Shown: positions 17,427 to 25,788 of the stretch, piece by piece
Layout of the letters: each line of letters starts with the position of its first letter
How positions within the stretch are numbered: position 1 is the stretch's first letter
Assembly: GCF_000975055.1 (NCBI RefSeq)
Contig: NZ_BBRB01000001.1
Coordinates: forward strand, 875,751 to 939,750
DNA length: 64,000 nucleotides
Direction: 5' to 3'
Source: Demequina sediminicola
Lineage (GTDB): Bacteria; Actinomycetota; Actinomycetes; Actinomycetales; Demequinaceae
Program-made: the position numbers and the translations under genes
The notes under the pieces: generated by a model
Told to the model about the DNA's origin: nothing
The model's database searches: none
Seen by the model: the letters and a program-made list of their open reading frames with translations, nothing else

Positions 17427-17463
17427 GTTACCTGCGTGTGCCGGGGTGCACATCACAGGTAAC
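17427..17463. repeat. Long hairpin upstream of the prepilin gene
   Basis: GTTACCTG and CAGGTAAC form 8-bp arms; inside them TGTGC and GCACA form a further 5-bp stem around CGGGGT. It lies 35 bp before the prepilin start and after the GNAT gene stop (both minus strand), so it could be a structured leader or the GNAT terminator. The remaining bases of this 156-bp gap show nothing else. Confidence 0.6.
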
Positions 17464-17548
17464 GGCACCATTGTGCCCACCATCGACTCGTTTGTGCAAT
17501 GACTGCATCACTGCGCACAAGCGAAGCGGTCGGAGAAAGTCCCGGGTT

Positions 17549-18037
17549 TTAGGCGACCTTGAGCTGGAAGTAACCCACATCGATCCAGCGGCCAAACTTG
17601 AAGCCAGCCTCACTGAGCGTGCCGATCTCCGCGAAGCCAAACGCCCTGTGAAGGCCCACCGACGCCTCATTGGGCAGAGCGATCAATGAGACGGCGCTGT
17701 GAGCATGGGACGCGCGCAACGCATCGAGAAGAGCGCCGTAGAGCTCCCGCCCCAACCCTCGACCCCGAGTCGCTTCGGCCAGGTAAATGCTGGTTTCCAC
17801 GGTGTGGAGATATGCGGCGCGGGGCCGATACGGCGCGGCATAGGCAAAGCCCACAATTGCGCCGTCTTCCTCGACCACCAGGTAAGGAAGGCCCTGACCG
17901 AGGATGACGCGGATACGCTCTGCCGTCTCTTCCACGGTCACGTCGTCGTACGCAAACGTGATCACCGTGTCCCGGATGTACGGGTTGTAGACGGCTGCGA
18001 TTCCAGCCGCGTCATCCTCAGTGGCCGTCCTGATCAT
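17549..18037 (-). CDS. GNAT acetyltransferase, phosphinothricin-acetyltransferase-like
   Basis: 162 residues, ATG start. The opening IRTATEDDAAGIAAVYNPYI and the later TVEETAERI, RPRAAYLHTVETSIYLAEATRG and RGLGRELYGALLDAL (acetyl-CoA loop) are typical of the Pat/YncA-like GNAT group, as is the C-terminal GFAEIGTLSEAGFKFGRW. These proteins N-acetylate small amines such as methionine sulfone, phosphinothricin or amino acids; the real substrate here is not predictable. The gene lies directly downstream of the MFS gene (4 bp between them, same strand), so it is probably cotranscribed with that exporter. Confidence 0.88.
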   Translation of the reverse strand: MIRTATEDDAAGIAAVYNPYIRDTVITFAYDDVTVEETAERIRVILGQGLPYLVVEEDGAIVGFAYAAPYRPRAAYLHTVETSIYLAEATRGRGLGRELYGALLDALRASHAHSAVSLIALPNEASVGLHRAFGFAEIGTLSEAGFKFGRWIDVGYFQLKVA

Positions 18038-18041
18038 GGCT

Positions 18042-19559
18042 CTATTCTCTCGTGGGAATCGAACCAGTCAGGACCGGCAACTCAGTGGTGCTGGGCAAGG
18101 CCTCTACGGATGCCTCAGCTTGTGCAGGTGCGGCAATGTCCTCACGGATACCGGCTGCTGGCAATGCGACCGTGATGGGCATCTCCTGGGTCACCGCTGC
18201 GGGTTCGGGAACCAGACGTGCCGTGGCTGGCGGGCCGGCCTCGGTGATCGACGGGACGTACGGCGCACTGCGTCGCAGATAGTGCCATGCGGCGGCTGCG
18301 GTGAGCAGACCCACCGCTCCCGCGATGAGCGTCACACCGAATCCAGCCTGCGCACCGTGAGCATCGATGGCGACACCGGTGCCCCAGGCGCCGATGGCGA
18401 CACCCAGGTCGATGCCGGTGCGAGTCCAGGTCATCCCTTCGGTCACGCGGGCACGGGTCACGGCGCGGTGCACGAGGGAGTCGCCAATCACCATGTTGGG
18501 TGCGGTGAAGAGTCCCATGCCGAAGAGCAGGCCGCAGAGCACAAACATCGACGGAGAGAAGATCAACAGCGCGGCAAAGCTACCCGTTGCGGTGACACCC
18601 ATCAGCAGGCGGCTTGCGAGCGAGCGGCGCCAACCAATCACGCCGTAGGCGAGGCCACCAATGAGCGATCCGACGGACCACACGCCGAGGATCACACCGG
18701 CCATGCCCTTGGCGTGCAACTCCTCGGAGAACGCCACCACGGAGGCGTCGATCGACGCGAACATCGCACCCTGGGTGAGGAAGATCACAGCAACGACCGC
18801 GAGGGTTGGTGTCGTGACAAGCAGGTTTCCTGCGAAGGGGTTGCGGTAGCGGCGGACGCGACGGACTGCGGAGGTGTCGAGGTTCGGTAGCGCAGCACCT
18901 GCACCGGCCGTTGCGGGGGTGACGGCTAGGGCTGCTTCCACAGTTCCGGCATCGGCGCTGTGGCGACGGACAGGAGGCTCCGTGTCCTTAAGGCTCAGGA
19001 AGATGTATCCACCGACTGCGAGCGCCACAACGGCAATCACTGACGGAACCCACGAGCCCACGGAGATTGCGAGAACCGTGGCGATGGCGGGGCCACCGAT
19101 CCACAGGAGCTGCTCGAGCGAGGATTCAAGCGAGAACGCGGTAGCCAGCTGGCGGTCGTTCTTCACGACGTAGGTCCAGCGAGCGCGCGTCAGGGTGGAC
19201 TGTGAACCACCTGCAGCGAACATAGGCGCCATGAGTGCGAGCACCCACAGGGGCTGCTGTGTCAGCGCGGCTGCCAGGAACCCGAGGCGGCCGGCGATCG
19301 CAATGGCATAGCCCCAGCGCAGCACACGCGCCTGCCCGTGAGCGTCAACGAGGCGGGCCACCTGCGGTGCGATCAGTACATAGGACACGGAGATAGCGGC
19401 GAGCATGATGCCGCCCGCAGCGTAGGAGCCGTACTCCATTTGGACCAGAAGGAAGGTAGCGAGGCCCGTCATTCCCATCTGGAGGCGAGCCAGGAGGCCC
19501 CATCCAGCGAATGCACGCGCACCCGGGATCGACAAAACTTCACGGTAGTGGAACAACAC
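18042..19559 (-). CDS. MFS permease
   Basis: 505 residues from the GTG at 19559. That start aligns the N-terminus (FHYREVLSIPGARAF) with the paralogue at 29.8-31.1 kb (PYRSILSRPGAKAF); the frame extends 14 codons upstream. About twelve hydrophobic helices are visible in two halves, split by a ~60-residue loop (SLKDTEPPVRRHSADAG onward). Conserved short motifs shared with the paralogue include LTRARW and AFSEEL. A ~90-residue hydrophilic C-terminal tail rich in Pro, Ala and Glu is unusual. It is probably a drug/metabolite exporter, with the adjacent GNAT gene as partner. Substrate unknown. Confidence 0.85.
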   Translation of the reverse strand: MLFHYREVLSIPGARAFAGWGLLARLQMGMTGLATFLLVQMEYGSYAAGGIMLAAISVSYVLIAPQVARLVDAHGQARVLRWGYAIAIAGRLGFLAAALTQQPLWVLALMAPMFAAGGSQSTLTRARWTYVVKNDRQLATAFSLESSLEQLLWIGGPAIATVLAISVGSWVPSVIAVVALAVGGYIFLSLKDTEPPVRRHSADAGTVEAALAVTPATAGAGAALPNLDTSAVRRVRRYRNPFAGNLLVTTPTLAVVAVIFLTQGAMFASIDASVVAFSEELHAKGMAGVILGVWSVGSLIGGLAYGVIGWRRSLASRLLMGVTATGSFAALLIFSPSMFVLCGLLFGMGLFTAPNMVIGDSLVHRAVTRARVTEGMTWTRTGIDLGVAIGAWGTGVAIDAHGAQAGFGVTLIAGAVGLLTAAAAWHYLRRSAPYVPSITEAGPPATARLVPEPAAVTQEMPITVALPAAGIREDIAAPAQAEASVEALPSTTELPVLTGSIPTRE

Positions 19560-19841
19560 GACAACAACCTCGATAGACGTACTCGGGGTGTCCTTGAGCA
19601 AGGGTCAGCACTGCTGGTGGTCCTGGGTGGGGACGAACGATCCGGGACTCCGAACCGTTTGCTACGCCACCTGCGCGACGTAGCCGGCGCATCACCCGCT
19701 CAGATGGGGTGACGCGTCAATGTTCACACACTCACGAGCCCCCGATTGACCATTTTTCCAAACTTTTCCTTGCCAGGAAAGCACTCGTAAAGAGTGGGTT
19801 TTATGCGGGTTCCGACGCGCCCGGCGACACGCCGATGCGGG
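19560..19841. other. Intergenic region with tandem hairpins after khtU-like gene
   Basis: 282 bp with no gene. Two small adjacent hairpins lie at 19765-19780 (TTTCCT-tgcc-AGGAAA) and 19782-19796 (CACTC-gtaaa-GAGTG, followed by GGTTTT on the plus strand). They sit just downstream of the minus-strand antiporter gene and may end its transcript. The MFS promoter should be at the left end; I cannot place it. The middle is somewhat A/T-richer than its surroundings. Confidence 0.5.
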
Positions 19842-21092
19842 TCAAGTTCGGGTGCGTACGCCGAGGGGTTGAGGGGTGGGTCGCGCGCCCTTGGTGCGCA
19901 TGCCCGGAGGCAGTGGAATCTGGTCTGCAAAACGCATCAGAAGGGATCCGACAATGGCGAGCGTGAGCACGTATCCGGCTGCCAGTGGGCCGAGTTGAGG
20001 TTCGATTCCTGCTGCGACGCCGAGGCCCGCGATGACGATGGAGAACTCGCCTCGAGGGATGAGGGAAAGGCCGGTGCGCCACTGGCCTCGAGGGCCGATG
20101 CCGTTGCTCCTGGCCGCATAGATTCCGGTGGCGATTTTGGTCACCGCGGTGATGGCCGCGAGGATGAGCGCGGGGATGAGCACGGGGACCAGGTCGCGTG
20201 GGTCGATGCTGATGCCGAAGAACACGAAGAACAGACCACCGAACACGTCGCGTAGCGGCGGCATGAGGCCGCGTACGTCGTCCGCTACCTGGCCCGAGAG
20301 GGTGAGGCCCAACAGGAACGCGCCGACGGCCGCTGACACCTGGACTGCATCTGCGAGACCGGCAACAAGAAATGTCAGCCCCAGCACCGTCAGCAGCAGG
20401 AGCTCGCGGGAGTGCGAATGCACCATTGAGGAGACCTTCTCCGAGTACCGCATTGACACGACGAAGGCCAGGATCACGAGTGAGAGCGCAATTCCTGCGG
20501 CGATAGCCCCCTGCAGCACCGTCGCCCCGACAAGCAGCACACCCGTGATGGGAAGGAAGATCGCCATCGCGATGTCTTCCATCACAAGGATGGATAGCAA
20601 CACCGGGGTCTCGCGGTTGGCGACACGGTCAAAGTCATCGAGAAGGCGAGCAATGATTCCGGAAGAGGAGATATAGGTGACTCCACCGAGAAGGAGGCAA
20701 GCTGTGGGTGACCAGCCCAAGATAAGTCCCATGGCGAATCCGGGAACACCGTTGGCCACACCGTCTATGAGGCCCGCGACCCAGTTGGACTTAAGACCAT
20801 TGCGGAGGTCCCGCGGGGAGTACTCCAGTCCCAGCAGCAAGAGAAGGAGAACCACGCCAATCTCGGCGCCCACCTCAAGGAACTCTTCGCCGGCCGAAAC
20901 GGGGATCAATCCCCCTTCCCCCATGAGGACACCCGCTAAGAGGTAGAGCGGGATCGAGGGAATCCCGATGCGCGCTGCGAGTCGCCCCAGCCCGGCGAGC
21001 ACCAGAAGGATGATGCCCAACTCAATGAGCACTTGACCTGCGTGGCTCGCTTCAGGTTCGGGGAGGACCTCAAGCGGCAGCGGGAGCAGCAT
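19842..21092 (-). CDS. CPA2-family K+/H+ (cation/proton) antiporter, KhtU-like
   Basis: 416 residues, about twelve hydrophobic helices. CPA2/KefB-type features: LIELGIILLVLAGLGRLAARI, YLLAGVLMGEGG, GVVLLLLLLGLEYSPRDLR, GGVTYISSSGIIARLLDD, AVGAFLLGLTLSG and GGLFFVFFGISIDP. There is no C-terminal NAD-binding (TrkA_N) domain. The regulator is instead a separate TrkA_C protein, encoded 2 bp upstream in the same operon. This split architecture matches KhtT/KhtU (YhaT/YhaU) of Bacillus subtilis, a K+ exporter activated by KhtT. It is expected to help potassium and pH homeostasis. Confidence 0.88.
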   Translation of the reverse strand: MLLPLPLEVLPEPEASHAGQVLIELGIILLVLAGLGRLAARIGIPSIPLYLLAGVLMGEGGLIPVSAGEEFLEVGAEIGVVLLLLLLGLEYSPRDLRNGLKSNWVAGLIDGVANGVPGFAMGLILGWSPTACLLLGGVTYISSSGIIARLLDDFDRVANRETPVLLSILVMEDIAMAIFLPITGVLLVGATVLQGAIAAGIALSLVILAFVVSMRYSEKVSSMVHSHSRELLLLTVLGLTFLVAGLADAVQVSAAVGAFLLGLTLSGQVADDVRGLMPPLRDVFGGLFFVFFGISIDPRDLVPVLIPALILAAITAVTKIATGIYAARSNGIGPRGQWRTGLSLIPRGEFSIVIAGLGVAAGIEPQLGPLAAGYVLTLAIVGSLLMRFADQIPLPPGMRTKGARPTPQPLGVRTRT

Positions 21093-21094
21093 GG

Positions 21095-21574
21095 CTATCC
21101 AGTGAGGATGGCGCTAGCGCGGCTGACCGCTTCGGAGCTGCCCATGACCAGCACGGTATCTCCTGCATGGAGGACAAAGTCGGGTTCGGGTCCGGGAAGG
21201 CCTTCCTCGCCGCGGATGATGGCGACCACGGATGCAGACGTCTCGGTGCGGATGCGCCCGTCGGCGATGGTCTTGCCGCTCAAGCCACCAATGGCGGGCA
21301 TGGTGACCCATTCGATGGCAAGGCCTTCCACGTTGTGGCGCAGTGAATCCAGCCGCGCAGTAATGGAGGTACCGCCCATGAGTTCTGCCAGTTTGGCTGC
21401 GTCGCCCTCGGAAAGTTCCACGGTGCCGCGGCACGCATCGGGGTCCTCGCGGTCGTACAGAGCGAAGTCGCGTTTACCGTCGCGGCGCACCACCACGCCC
21501 ACATGGTCACCGCTTTCCGCCTGAAACTCATACCGGACGCCGATGCCCGGGAGGGGGGTCTCGAAGATGTCCAT
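21095..21574 (-). CDS. TrkA_C-domain regulatory subunit, KhtT-like
   Basis: 159 residues. The N-terminal ~75 residues (opening MDIFETPLPGIGVRYEF) match the KhtT N-domain, and the C-terminal ~75 residues form an RCK_C/TrkA_C domain (GLSGKTIADGRIRTET, VVAIIRGEEG, HAGDTVLVMGSSEAV). Partner of the antiporter encoded 2 bp downstream. KhtT of B. subtilis regulates KhtU and binds c-di-AMP; the same control is plausible here but not shown by the sequence. Cytoplasmic, expected to dimerise on the antiporter. Confidence 0.87.
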   Translation of the reverse strand: MDIFETPLPGIGVRYEFQAESGDHVGVVVRRDGKRDFALYDREDPDACRGTVELSEGDAAKLAELMGGTSITARLDSLRHNVEGLAIEWVTMPAIGGLSGKTIADGRIRTETSASVVAIIRGEEGLPGPEPDFVLHAGDTVLVMGSSEAVSRASAILTG

Positions 21575-21601
21575 AGCTGTCAGTCTTGCACGCGTTGCGT
21601 G

Positions 21602-22168
21602 CTAGTCCTGGTCCCGACGGGCACGCCATTCGCGTGCGAGCAATCCGTAAATGGCGTCGTCCATGACTTCATCGTCCACCCAGTAGGCCTCACGGAGCAC
21701 GCCTTCTGCCTGAAAGCCAATGCGGTCAAGGACTCGCACGGATGCCAGGTTGCCTGGGTGCGTCATCGCTTCCACGCGATGCACGTTCAGATCGAAGACG
21801 GCGTAGTCGACCATGCGTGCCGTGGCCTCGGTGGCGTAGTGGTGGCCGCGTGCCCAGGGGTGGAGGGTAAATCCGACTTCAGCGGTTTTGCCGTTGTTGC
21901 TGAGATGGATGGCGACATCTCCCAACACCTTCCCATCGCGCTTACGCACTACCGCGAGCTGATACCAGTGCCCCGGCATCGGCCCGGGGCGCGACGTCAC
22001 TTCAGCGATCAGTTCACGTGCACGTTCAACGGGGTATGGCGCGCGCCAGGCTTGATACTGGGCAGTTGTGGTGTCCGAACGGCGCTCTGCGAGATCCTCT
22101 GCGTCGTCCAGGGTCATGGTGCGCAACGTGAGGCGTTCTGTCTGCAAAGGCGTGAAGACGTCCGTCAT
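21602..22168 (-). CDS. GNAT acetyltransferase, RimJ/RimL-like
   Basis: 188 residues. RimJ/RimL-type opening (FTPLQTERLTLRTMTLDDAE), the core GKTAEVGFTLHPWARGHHYA (acetyl-CoA pyrophosphate loop variant), VDYAVFDLNVHRVEAMTHPG, and the diagnostic SVRVLDRIGFQAEGVLREAY. Such proteins acetylate N-termini of ribosomal proteins or small amines including drugs. It starts 9 bp after the APH-like gene stop, so both are probably in one minus-strand transcript that continues into the KhtT/KhtU pair (27-bp gap). Confidence 0.9.
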   Translation of the reverse strand: MTDVFTPLQTERLTLRTMTLDDAEDLAERRSDTTTAQYQAWRAPYPVERARELIAEVTSRPGPMPGHWYQLAVVRKRDGKVLGDVAIHLSNNGKTAEVGFTLHPWARGHHYATEATARMVDYAVFDLNVHRVEAMTHPGNLASVRVLDRIGFQAEGVLREAYWVDDEVMDDAIYGLLAREWRARRDQD

Positions 22169-22177
22169 GACACCACG

Positions 22178-23107
22178 CTAGCCCAGGGGGTGGGTGCGCC
22201 GCTGGTCGAACGAACGCAATGCCCGGAGTCCGGGCTCGCTGTACTGCGCATCGTCGATGTTCGCCAGCGTGACCGCAAAGTTCACGGCCTCGGACCGCAC
22301 TTGGAGGCGCCCGGCCGCACTCGCGATGAACCGTGCAGCACTGTCTGTGGCAGCACCCGCGTATGCGTCGAGTAGCGGCGCCACGTGCTCCCGGCCCACC
22401 GCCACGCTCGCTTGGCCAAGGTCCGTGGCAGGGGACCCTACTCCGGCATCGCCCCAATCCAGGATCCCGGCGAGTCGTCCTCCCTGGGTCAGGATGTTCC
22501 CGCCGTGGAGGTCAAGATGCGTCCATGTGACAGGACCGGGTGCCGTCTGCGCGCCCGCGGCGAAGGCCTCTCGGAGGCGAGCCCCACCGTCCTCCAGCTG
22601 TGGCTCGATGCGATGCAGGCGAGCGCCAAAGGTCTCTGCACGCTCACTCAAGGGCACACTGCGAAAGGGGTTGCGCGGCGCATCGGCAGGAGCAGGCGTG
22701 TGGATCTGTGCGAGCGCCCACCCCAGATCCTGCGCGCCCTCGACGCTGAGCGGCTTGGTGAAGGCCAGAGCGCCACTAATCCATGGCACGATGCTCCACC
22801 GCCACGGGTAATCGCCCGACGGTTTTCCGACGCGCTGAGGTACTGGAGCGGGAAACGTCCAGTGGGCGCTCACTCGGGGTAGCCACTCGATCTCATTGTC
22901 CGCAAGCGGTGCCGCTAACTCCCGGCGCGGCAAGCGCACCGCGAGTGAAGAGCCCAGCCGGTAGGTGACGTTGTCCCAGCCTTCCGTACGCTCGCCGAGG
23001 GCCAGTGACGCCAAGTCTGGGTGTTGGTCAGCGATGAGTGAGCGCACGAGCGCATCATCAATCACGACCTCTGCGGCGGGGACGGCCATCAACGTCATGC
23101 AATCCAC
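22178..23107 (-). CDS. Aminoglycoside/macrolide phosphotransferase-family kinase (APH fold)
   Basis: 309 residues from the first ATG; a start at 23098 (MTLMAV) is equally possible. APH signature: WTHLDLHGGNIL (catalytic Asp and Asn in H-x-D-x4-N), then LAGILDWGDAGVGSPATDLG (metal-binding D). The N-lobe has EGWDNVTYRLG and AVRLPRRELAAP, which resemble macrolide 2'-phosphotransferase-like actinobacterial proteins. It is a phosphotransferase of small molecules; a role in antibiotic resistance is not implied, since most chromosomal homologues have unknown substrates. First gene of a likely four-gene minus-strand operon. Confidence 0.87.
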   Translation of the reverse strand: MDCMTLMAVPAAEVVIDDALVRSLIADQHPDLASLALGERTEGWDNVTYRLGSSLAVRLPRRELAAPLADNEIEWLPRVSAHWTFPAPVPQRVGKPSGDYPWRWSIVPWISGALAFTKPLSVEGAQDLGWALAQIHTPAPADAPRNPFRSVPLSERAETFGARLHRIEPQLEDGGARLREAFAAGAQTAPGPVTWTHLDLHGGNILTQGGRLAGILDWGDAGVGSPATDLGQASVAVGREHVAPLLDAYAGAATDSAARFIASAAGRLQVRSEAVNFAVTLANIDDAQYSEPGLRALRSFDQRRTHPLG

Positions 23108-23175
23108 GGTAGTCCCCTGCGCCGCGGAGGTGACATTCCCGTGCCCGTGCGCCCCAGCATCGGCCGGTCGTTCTT

Positions 23176-24417
23176 CTAGCCGAGTAGAGCCTGCCCCACG
23201 TATTCTCCTGGCTTGCAGCCAGGCGAGATCGCAAACACTGCAGAGCCGATGGGGGTGGTCCAGGTGTTCAGCAGGTCCGCCTCCGCGAGCCGCTTCTGAA
23301 TAGGTACGAACTGCCGTGACACATCGGCTTGGAAGGACGCAAAGATCAGACCCGATTCGGACACAGTGCCGTCGTGTGGAGGGACGTCGTAGTTGTATCC
23401 GCGCCGGAAGATGACCTCCTCGCTCGCTTCTGGACGCGACCGCGCGATATGCGACACCGGAGAGATCACGGTGAGTCCCGAGGGCGTTGTCGCCTCAAAG
23501 TCCGGCACGTCCGCTTCCTTGCTCCCCGTCAACGGCGCACCGCTAGTGATGTCGCGTCCCACTGAGAACGAGCGGCCCGTGGGGTCTACCTCATCCCACG
23601 TGTCGAGATCCATCCGGATCCGTCGAATCGCCAGCGTCGTGCCACCCGCAGCCCAGCCGCTCGTGCGCCACACCACATGGTCAAAGTCCACGGTGCCGGG
23701 CTCCGGGTTGGTGGTGCCGTCGATCTGCCCAAACAGGTTCCGCATCGTTGTGCCCGAAACCTCTGACCCGTACGCGCGGCGGAAACCATCCTGACGCCAC
23801 CGGACCGTGCCGAACGCGCGCGTGTCCTTGAGCAGCATCCGTACGGCGTGAGCGTTCGTCACCGGGTCATCCGACGAGACCAGAATGAGGAAGTCTCCGT
23901 CGCTCCAGGCGTCTTCGAGGGCATCGATATCGAAGCCCGGAATTGGGCCCATCCACGACGGCACGGACGCCCCTGCCCGTTCAATGAATCCCGGACCAAA
24001 ACCAAACGTGACCGTCAGCGATGCGGGAACTACCGCCAACTCAGGCTCCGTGTCCGCCAAGGCGCCGTCCCCCTCAGTCAGACGTGCGGCATCGTCCGTC
24101 ACAAGCTGCATGAGGCGGCGCAAGGCATCACGGTCAACATCATCATGAAAATCGATTGCGACGTAGGTGGCGTGAGCACACACCGACGTGGCAATGCCCG
24201 CCTGGTGGGCCCCATAGAACTCAACTTCGCGGGCGCCATTGAGGCCCGTGACATCGCGCTCGGGCGGTGGCGGAGACGACTCTGCTTCGGTGCCGGAAGC
24301 GAGCGTGCGATCAGCTGCCACGCCCGCCACTGCGCCCAGACCGACGGCAGCCCCTCCAAAGAGGAGCCGCCGCCGGCTAGTGCCCGGCGCCTGTGGGTGC
24401 TCGGACTCAGTCATCAC
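23176..24417 (-). CDS. Tat-exported DyP-type haem peroxidase
   Basis: 413 residues. Twin-arginine signal SRRRLLFGGAAVGLGAVAG, then a DyP domain: GQIDGTTNPEPGTVD (the GxxDG motif carrying the catalytic Asp), SHIARSRPEAS (haem His region), EVIFRRGYNYD, and LIFASFQADVSRQFVPIQKR. Exported folded with haem, acting outside the membrane on dyes, porphyrins or metals. It starts 6 bp after the PCuAC lipoprotein gene. In Streptomyces lividans a similar Tat-exported DyP (DtpA) is encoded with a PCuAC-type copper chaperone, so a copper-linked role is more likely than the EfeUOB iron system, whose other genes are absent here. Confidence 0.92.
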   Translation of the reverse strand: MMTESEHPQAPGTSRRRLLFGGAAVGLGAVAGVAADRTLASGTEAESSPPPPERDVTGLNGAREVEFYGAHQAGIATSVCAHATYVAIDFHDDVDRDALRRLMQLVTDDAARLTEGDGALADTEPELAVVPASLTVTFGFGPGFIERAGASVPSWMGPIPGFDIDALEDAWSDGDFLILVSSDDPVTNAHAVRMLLKDTRAFGTVRWRQDGFRRAYGSEVSGTTMRNLFGQIDGTTNPEPGTVDFDHVVWRTSGWAAGGTTLAIRRIRMDLDTWDEVDPTGRSFSVGRDITSGAPLTGSKEADVPDFEATTPSGLTVISPVSHIARSRPEASEEVIFRRGYNYDVPPHDGTVSESGLIFASFQADVSRQFVPIQKRLAEADLLNTWTTPIGSAVFAISPGCKPGEYVGQALLG

Positions 24418-24423
24418 ACGGAC

Positions 24424-25032
24424 CTAGTGGTCGGTGCCCGTTGAGTGGTCCGTCGAGTGGTCCTCGTCCATCGAGTCGCCGTGGTCGTGCGACATCTCGT
24501 CGTCACCGCTGTACTCCTCGTTGGCACCCGAGAATTCCTTGGCCACAGCCTCAACGTCAAGGGTGTCGCCGCTCTCAAACGTCAAGGTGAGGGTCACGAC
24601 ATCTCCTGCCTCAATGGGCTCGGTGACATCCATGAGCATGATGTGGTTGCCGCCTGGCTCAAGAGTCAGTGTCTCGCCCTCGCCCACGGCAAACCCGCCT
24701 TCCTTAGCGGACATCATCATGTCGCCACCGTCATCCATGGTGGTCTCATGGAGCTCCACCATGGAGGACACGGGGGTTGATGCACTGACAAACACGATCT
24801 CCTCGTGGGTGCCATTGTGCAATTCGCCAAACGCGGCCGTCATACCTTCGTCAACGACCTTGACCCACGCCTCATCAAATGTGACCTCATGTACGTGATC
24901 ACTGGTGGGCTCGGCAGCAGCAGTGGTTTCCTCGGCGGCATCGTCACTAGCGCAGGCGCTCAATGCCAAAGCCGCGATGGCGGCGAATACGGTCGCGCGG
25001 ACGGTCATACGGGAACGGGAAATAGTAGTCAT
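24424..25032 (-). CDS. PCuAC-domain copper chaperone lipoprotein
   Basis: 202 residues. Lipoprotein signal peptide with lipobox LSAC (FAAIAALALSACASDD). The PCuAC domain shows the metal-binding pattern His...Met...His-x-Met: ELHETTMDDGG, MMMSAKEGG and GGNHIMLM. The C-terminus is a His/Asp/Met-rich tail (MSHDHGDSMDEDHSTDHS) that could bind further copper. It is expected to carry Cu(I) outside the membrane, for example to cytochrome oxidase or to the DyP encoded just downstream. A hairpin-containing 91-bp gap separates it from the upstream membrane-protein gene. Confidence 0.9.
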   Translation of the reverse strand: MTTISRSRMTVRATVFAAIAALALSACASDDAAEETTAAAEPTSDHVHEVTFDEAWVKVVDEGMTAAFGELHNGTHEEIVFVSASTPVSSMVELHETTMDDGGDMMMSAKEGGFAVGEGETLTLEPGGNHIMLMDVTEPIEAGDVVTLTLTFESGDTLDVEAVAKEFSGANEEYSGDDEMSHDHGDSMDEDHSTDHSTGTDH

Positions 25033-25087
25033 GCGAAAACTCCAGAATGCAATGGGGCGTCGATGTGCCCCGGGGGACAGTAAGAAC

Positions 25088-25112
25088 GCGCACGCCTCGT
25101 GTCGGGGTGCGC
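25088..25112. repeat. Hairpin between membrane-protein and PCuAC genes
   Basis: GCGCAC and GTGCGC arms with two further C-G pairs inside, loop about TCGTGTC. On the minus-strand transcript it could attenuate expression of the chaperone and peroxidase genes or stabilise their mRNA. Confidence 0.45.
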
Positions 25113-25123
25113 ACTGTGCCAGC

Positions 25124-25765
25124 TCAGCTGGCGGAGGAAGTCCCTACTGCAGGAGGCCCACGTAGGCCCAGACCGCCCGATGCGGTGGCCGGAGTAAAAG
25201 CGACGATGCGTGTGGCGATCAACTCTGGAATCGCCGCCATGGGTACCAGGCGCGGTTCCGACAAGGCCACCACCGGCGCAAGCACCGCGTGCCATGCGTC
25301 CACCGCCCGTGCGATGGCGCTGTCGAGGTGAATCAGCGCCAGTGTGGTCAGCACTGCAGCACCGAGGTGAGCAGCACTCATCACGCCACCCCCGTGAGCA
25401 CCGTGGGCGCTCGCGTCGGTCACCACAGTTGCCGGCGACAGCGCTCCTGGCTCTAGGTGATGAGCATGGGCGTCGCTTCCCGTGAGTGTCGCTTCAGCGG
25501 TGCCGACGACGAACAGTACGTGGAACAGTGCCTGACTGGCCGTGACTCCGATAGCGATGCGCCACCACGAGCCCAGGCGTCCTGCCAACTGCGTCAGAAT
25601 CGCAAACGAGAGGACCAGAGGCACGGCCACGCCCATGGGTGCCGGAGCAGCGCCCCCGCCAAGGACGTGAGAGAACAGCGCCACTCCGGTCGCCACCAAC
25701 GCGGCGACAGCGGCGCGCACAGCAATGGCCACAGGGCCAAGCGCGCGGCGTCCGGAGTTTCTCAC
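25124..25765 (-). CDS. Polytopic membrane protein of the copper/DyP cluster
   Basis: 213 residues with about five hydrophobic helices (e.g. AVRAAVAALVATGVALF, AVPLVLSFAILTQLAGRLG, VTASQALFHVLFVVGTAE). Between them are His-rich extracytoplasmic stretches (DAHAHHLE and ASAHGAHGGG) that could bind metal. I recognise no named family. It stands first in the minus-strand run with the PCuAC and DyP genes, so a copper-related role is inferred from position and the His clusters. Its ATG at 25765 lies only 23 bp from the stop of the next minus-strand gene upstream (25789). Confidence 0.75.
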   Translation of the reverse strand: MRNSGRRALGPVAIAVRAAVAALVATGVALFSHVLGGGAAPAPMGVAVPLVLSFAILTQLAGRLGSWWRIAIGVTASQALFHVLFVVGTAEATLTGSDAHAHHLEPGALSPATVVTDASAHGAHGGGVMSAAHLGAAVLTTLALIHLDSAIARAVDAWHAVLAPVVALSEPRLVPMAAIPELIATRIVAFTPATASGGLGLRGPPAVGTSSAS

Positions 25766-25788
25766 CGCGGCATTCTCGCACGAGTGCG

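Noticed and set aside
22178..23107. Antibiotic-resistance determinant
   Set aside because: The APH fold is present, but the gene sits in a chromosomal operon without mobile signs and the substrate cannot be inferred.
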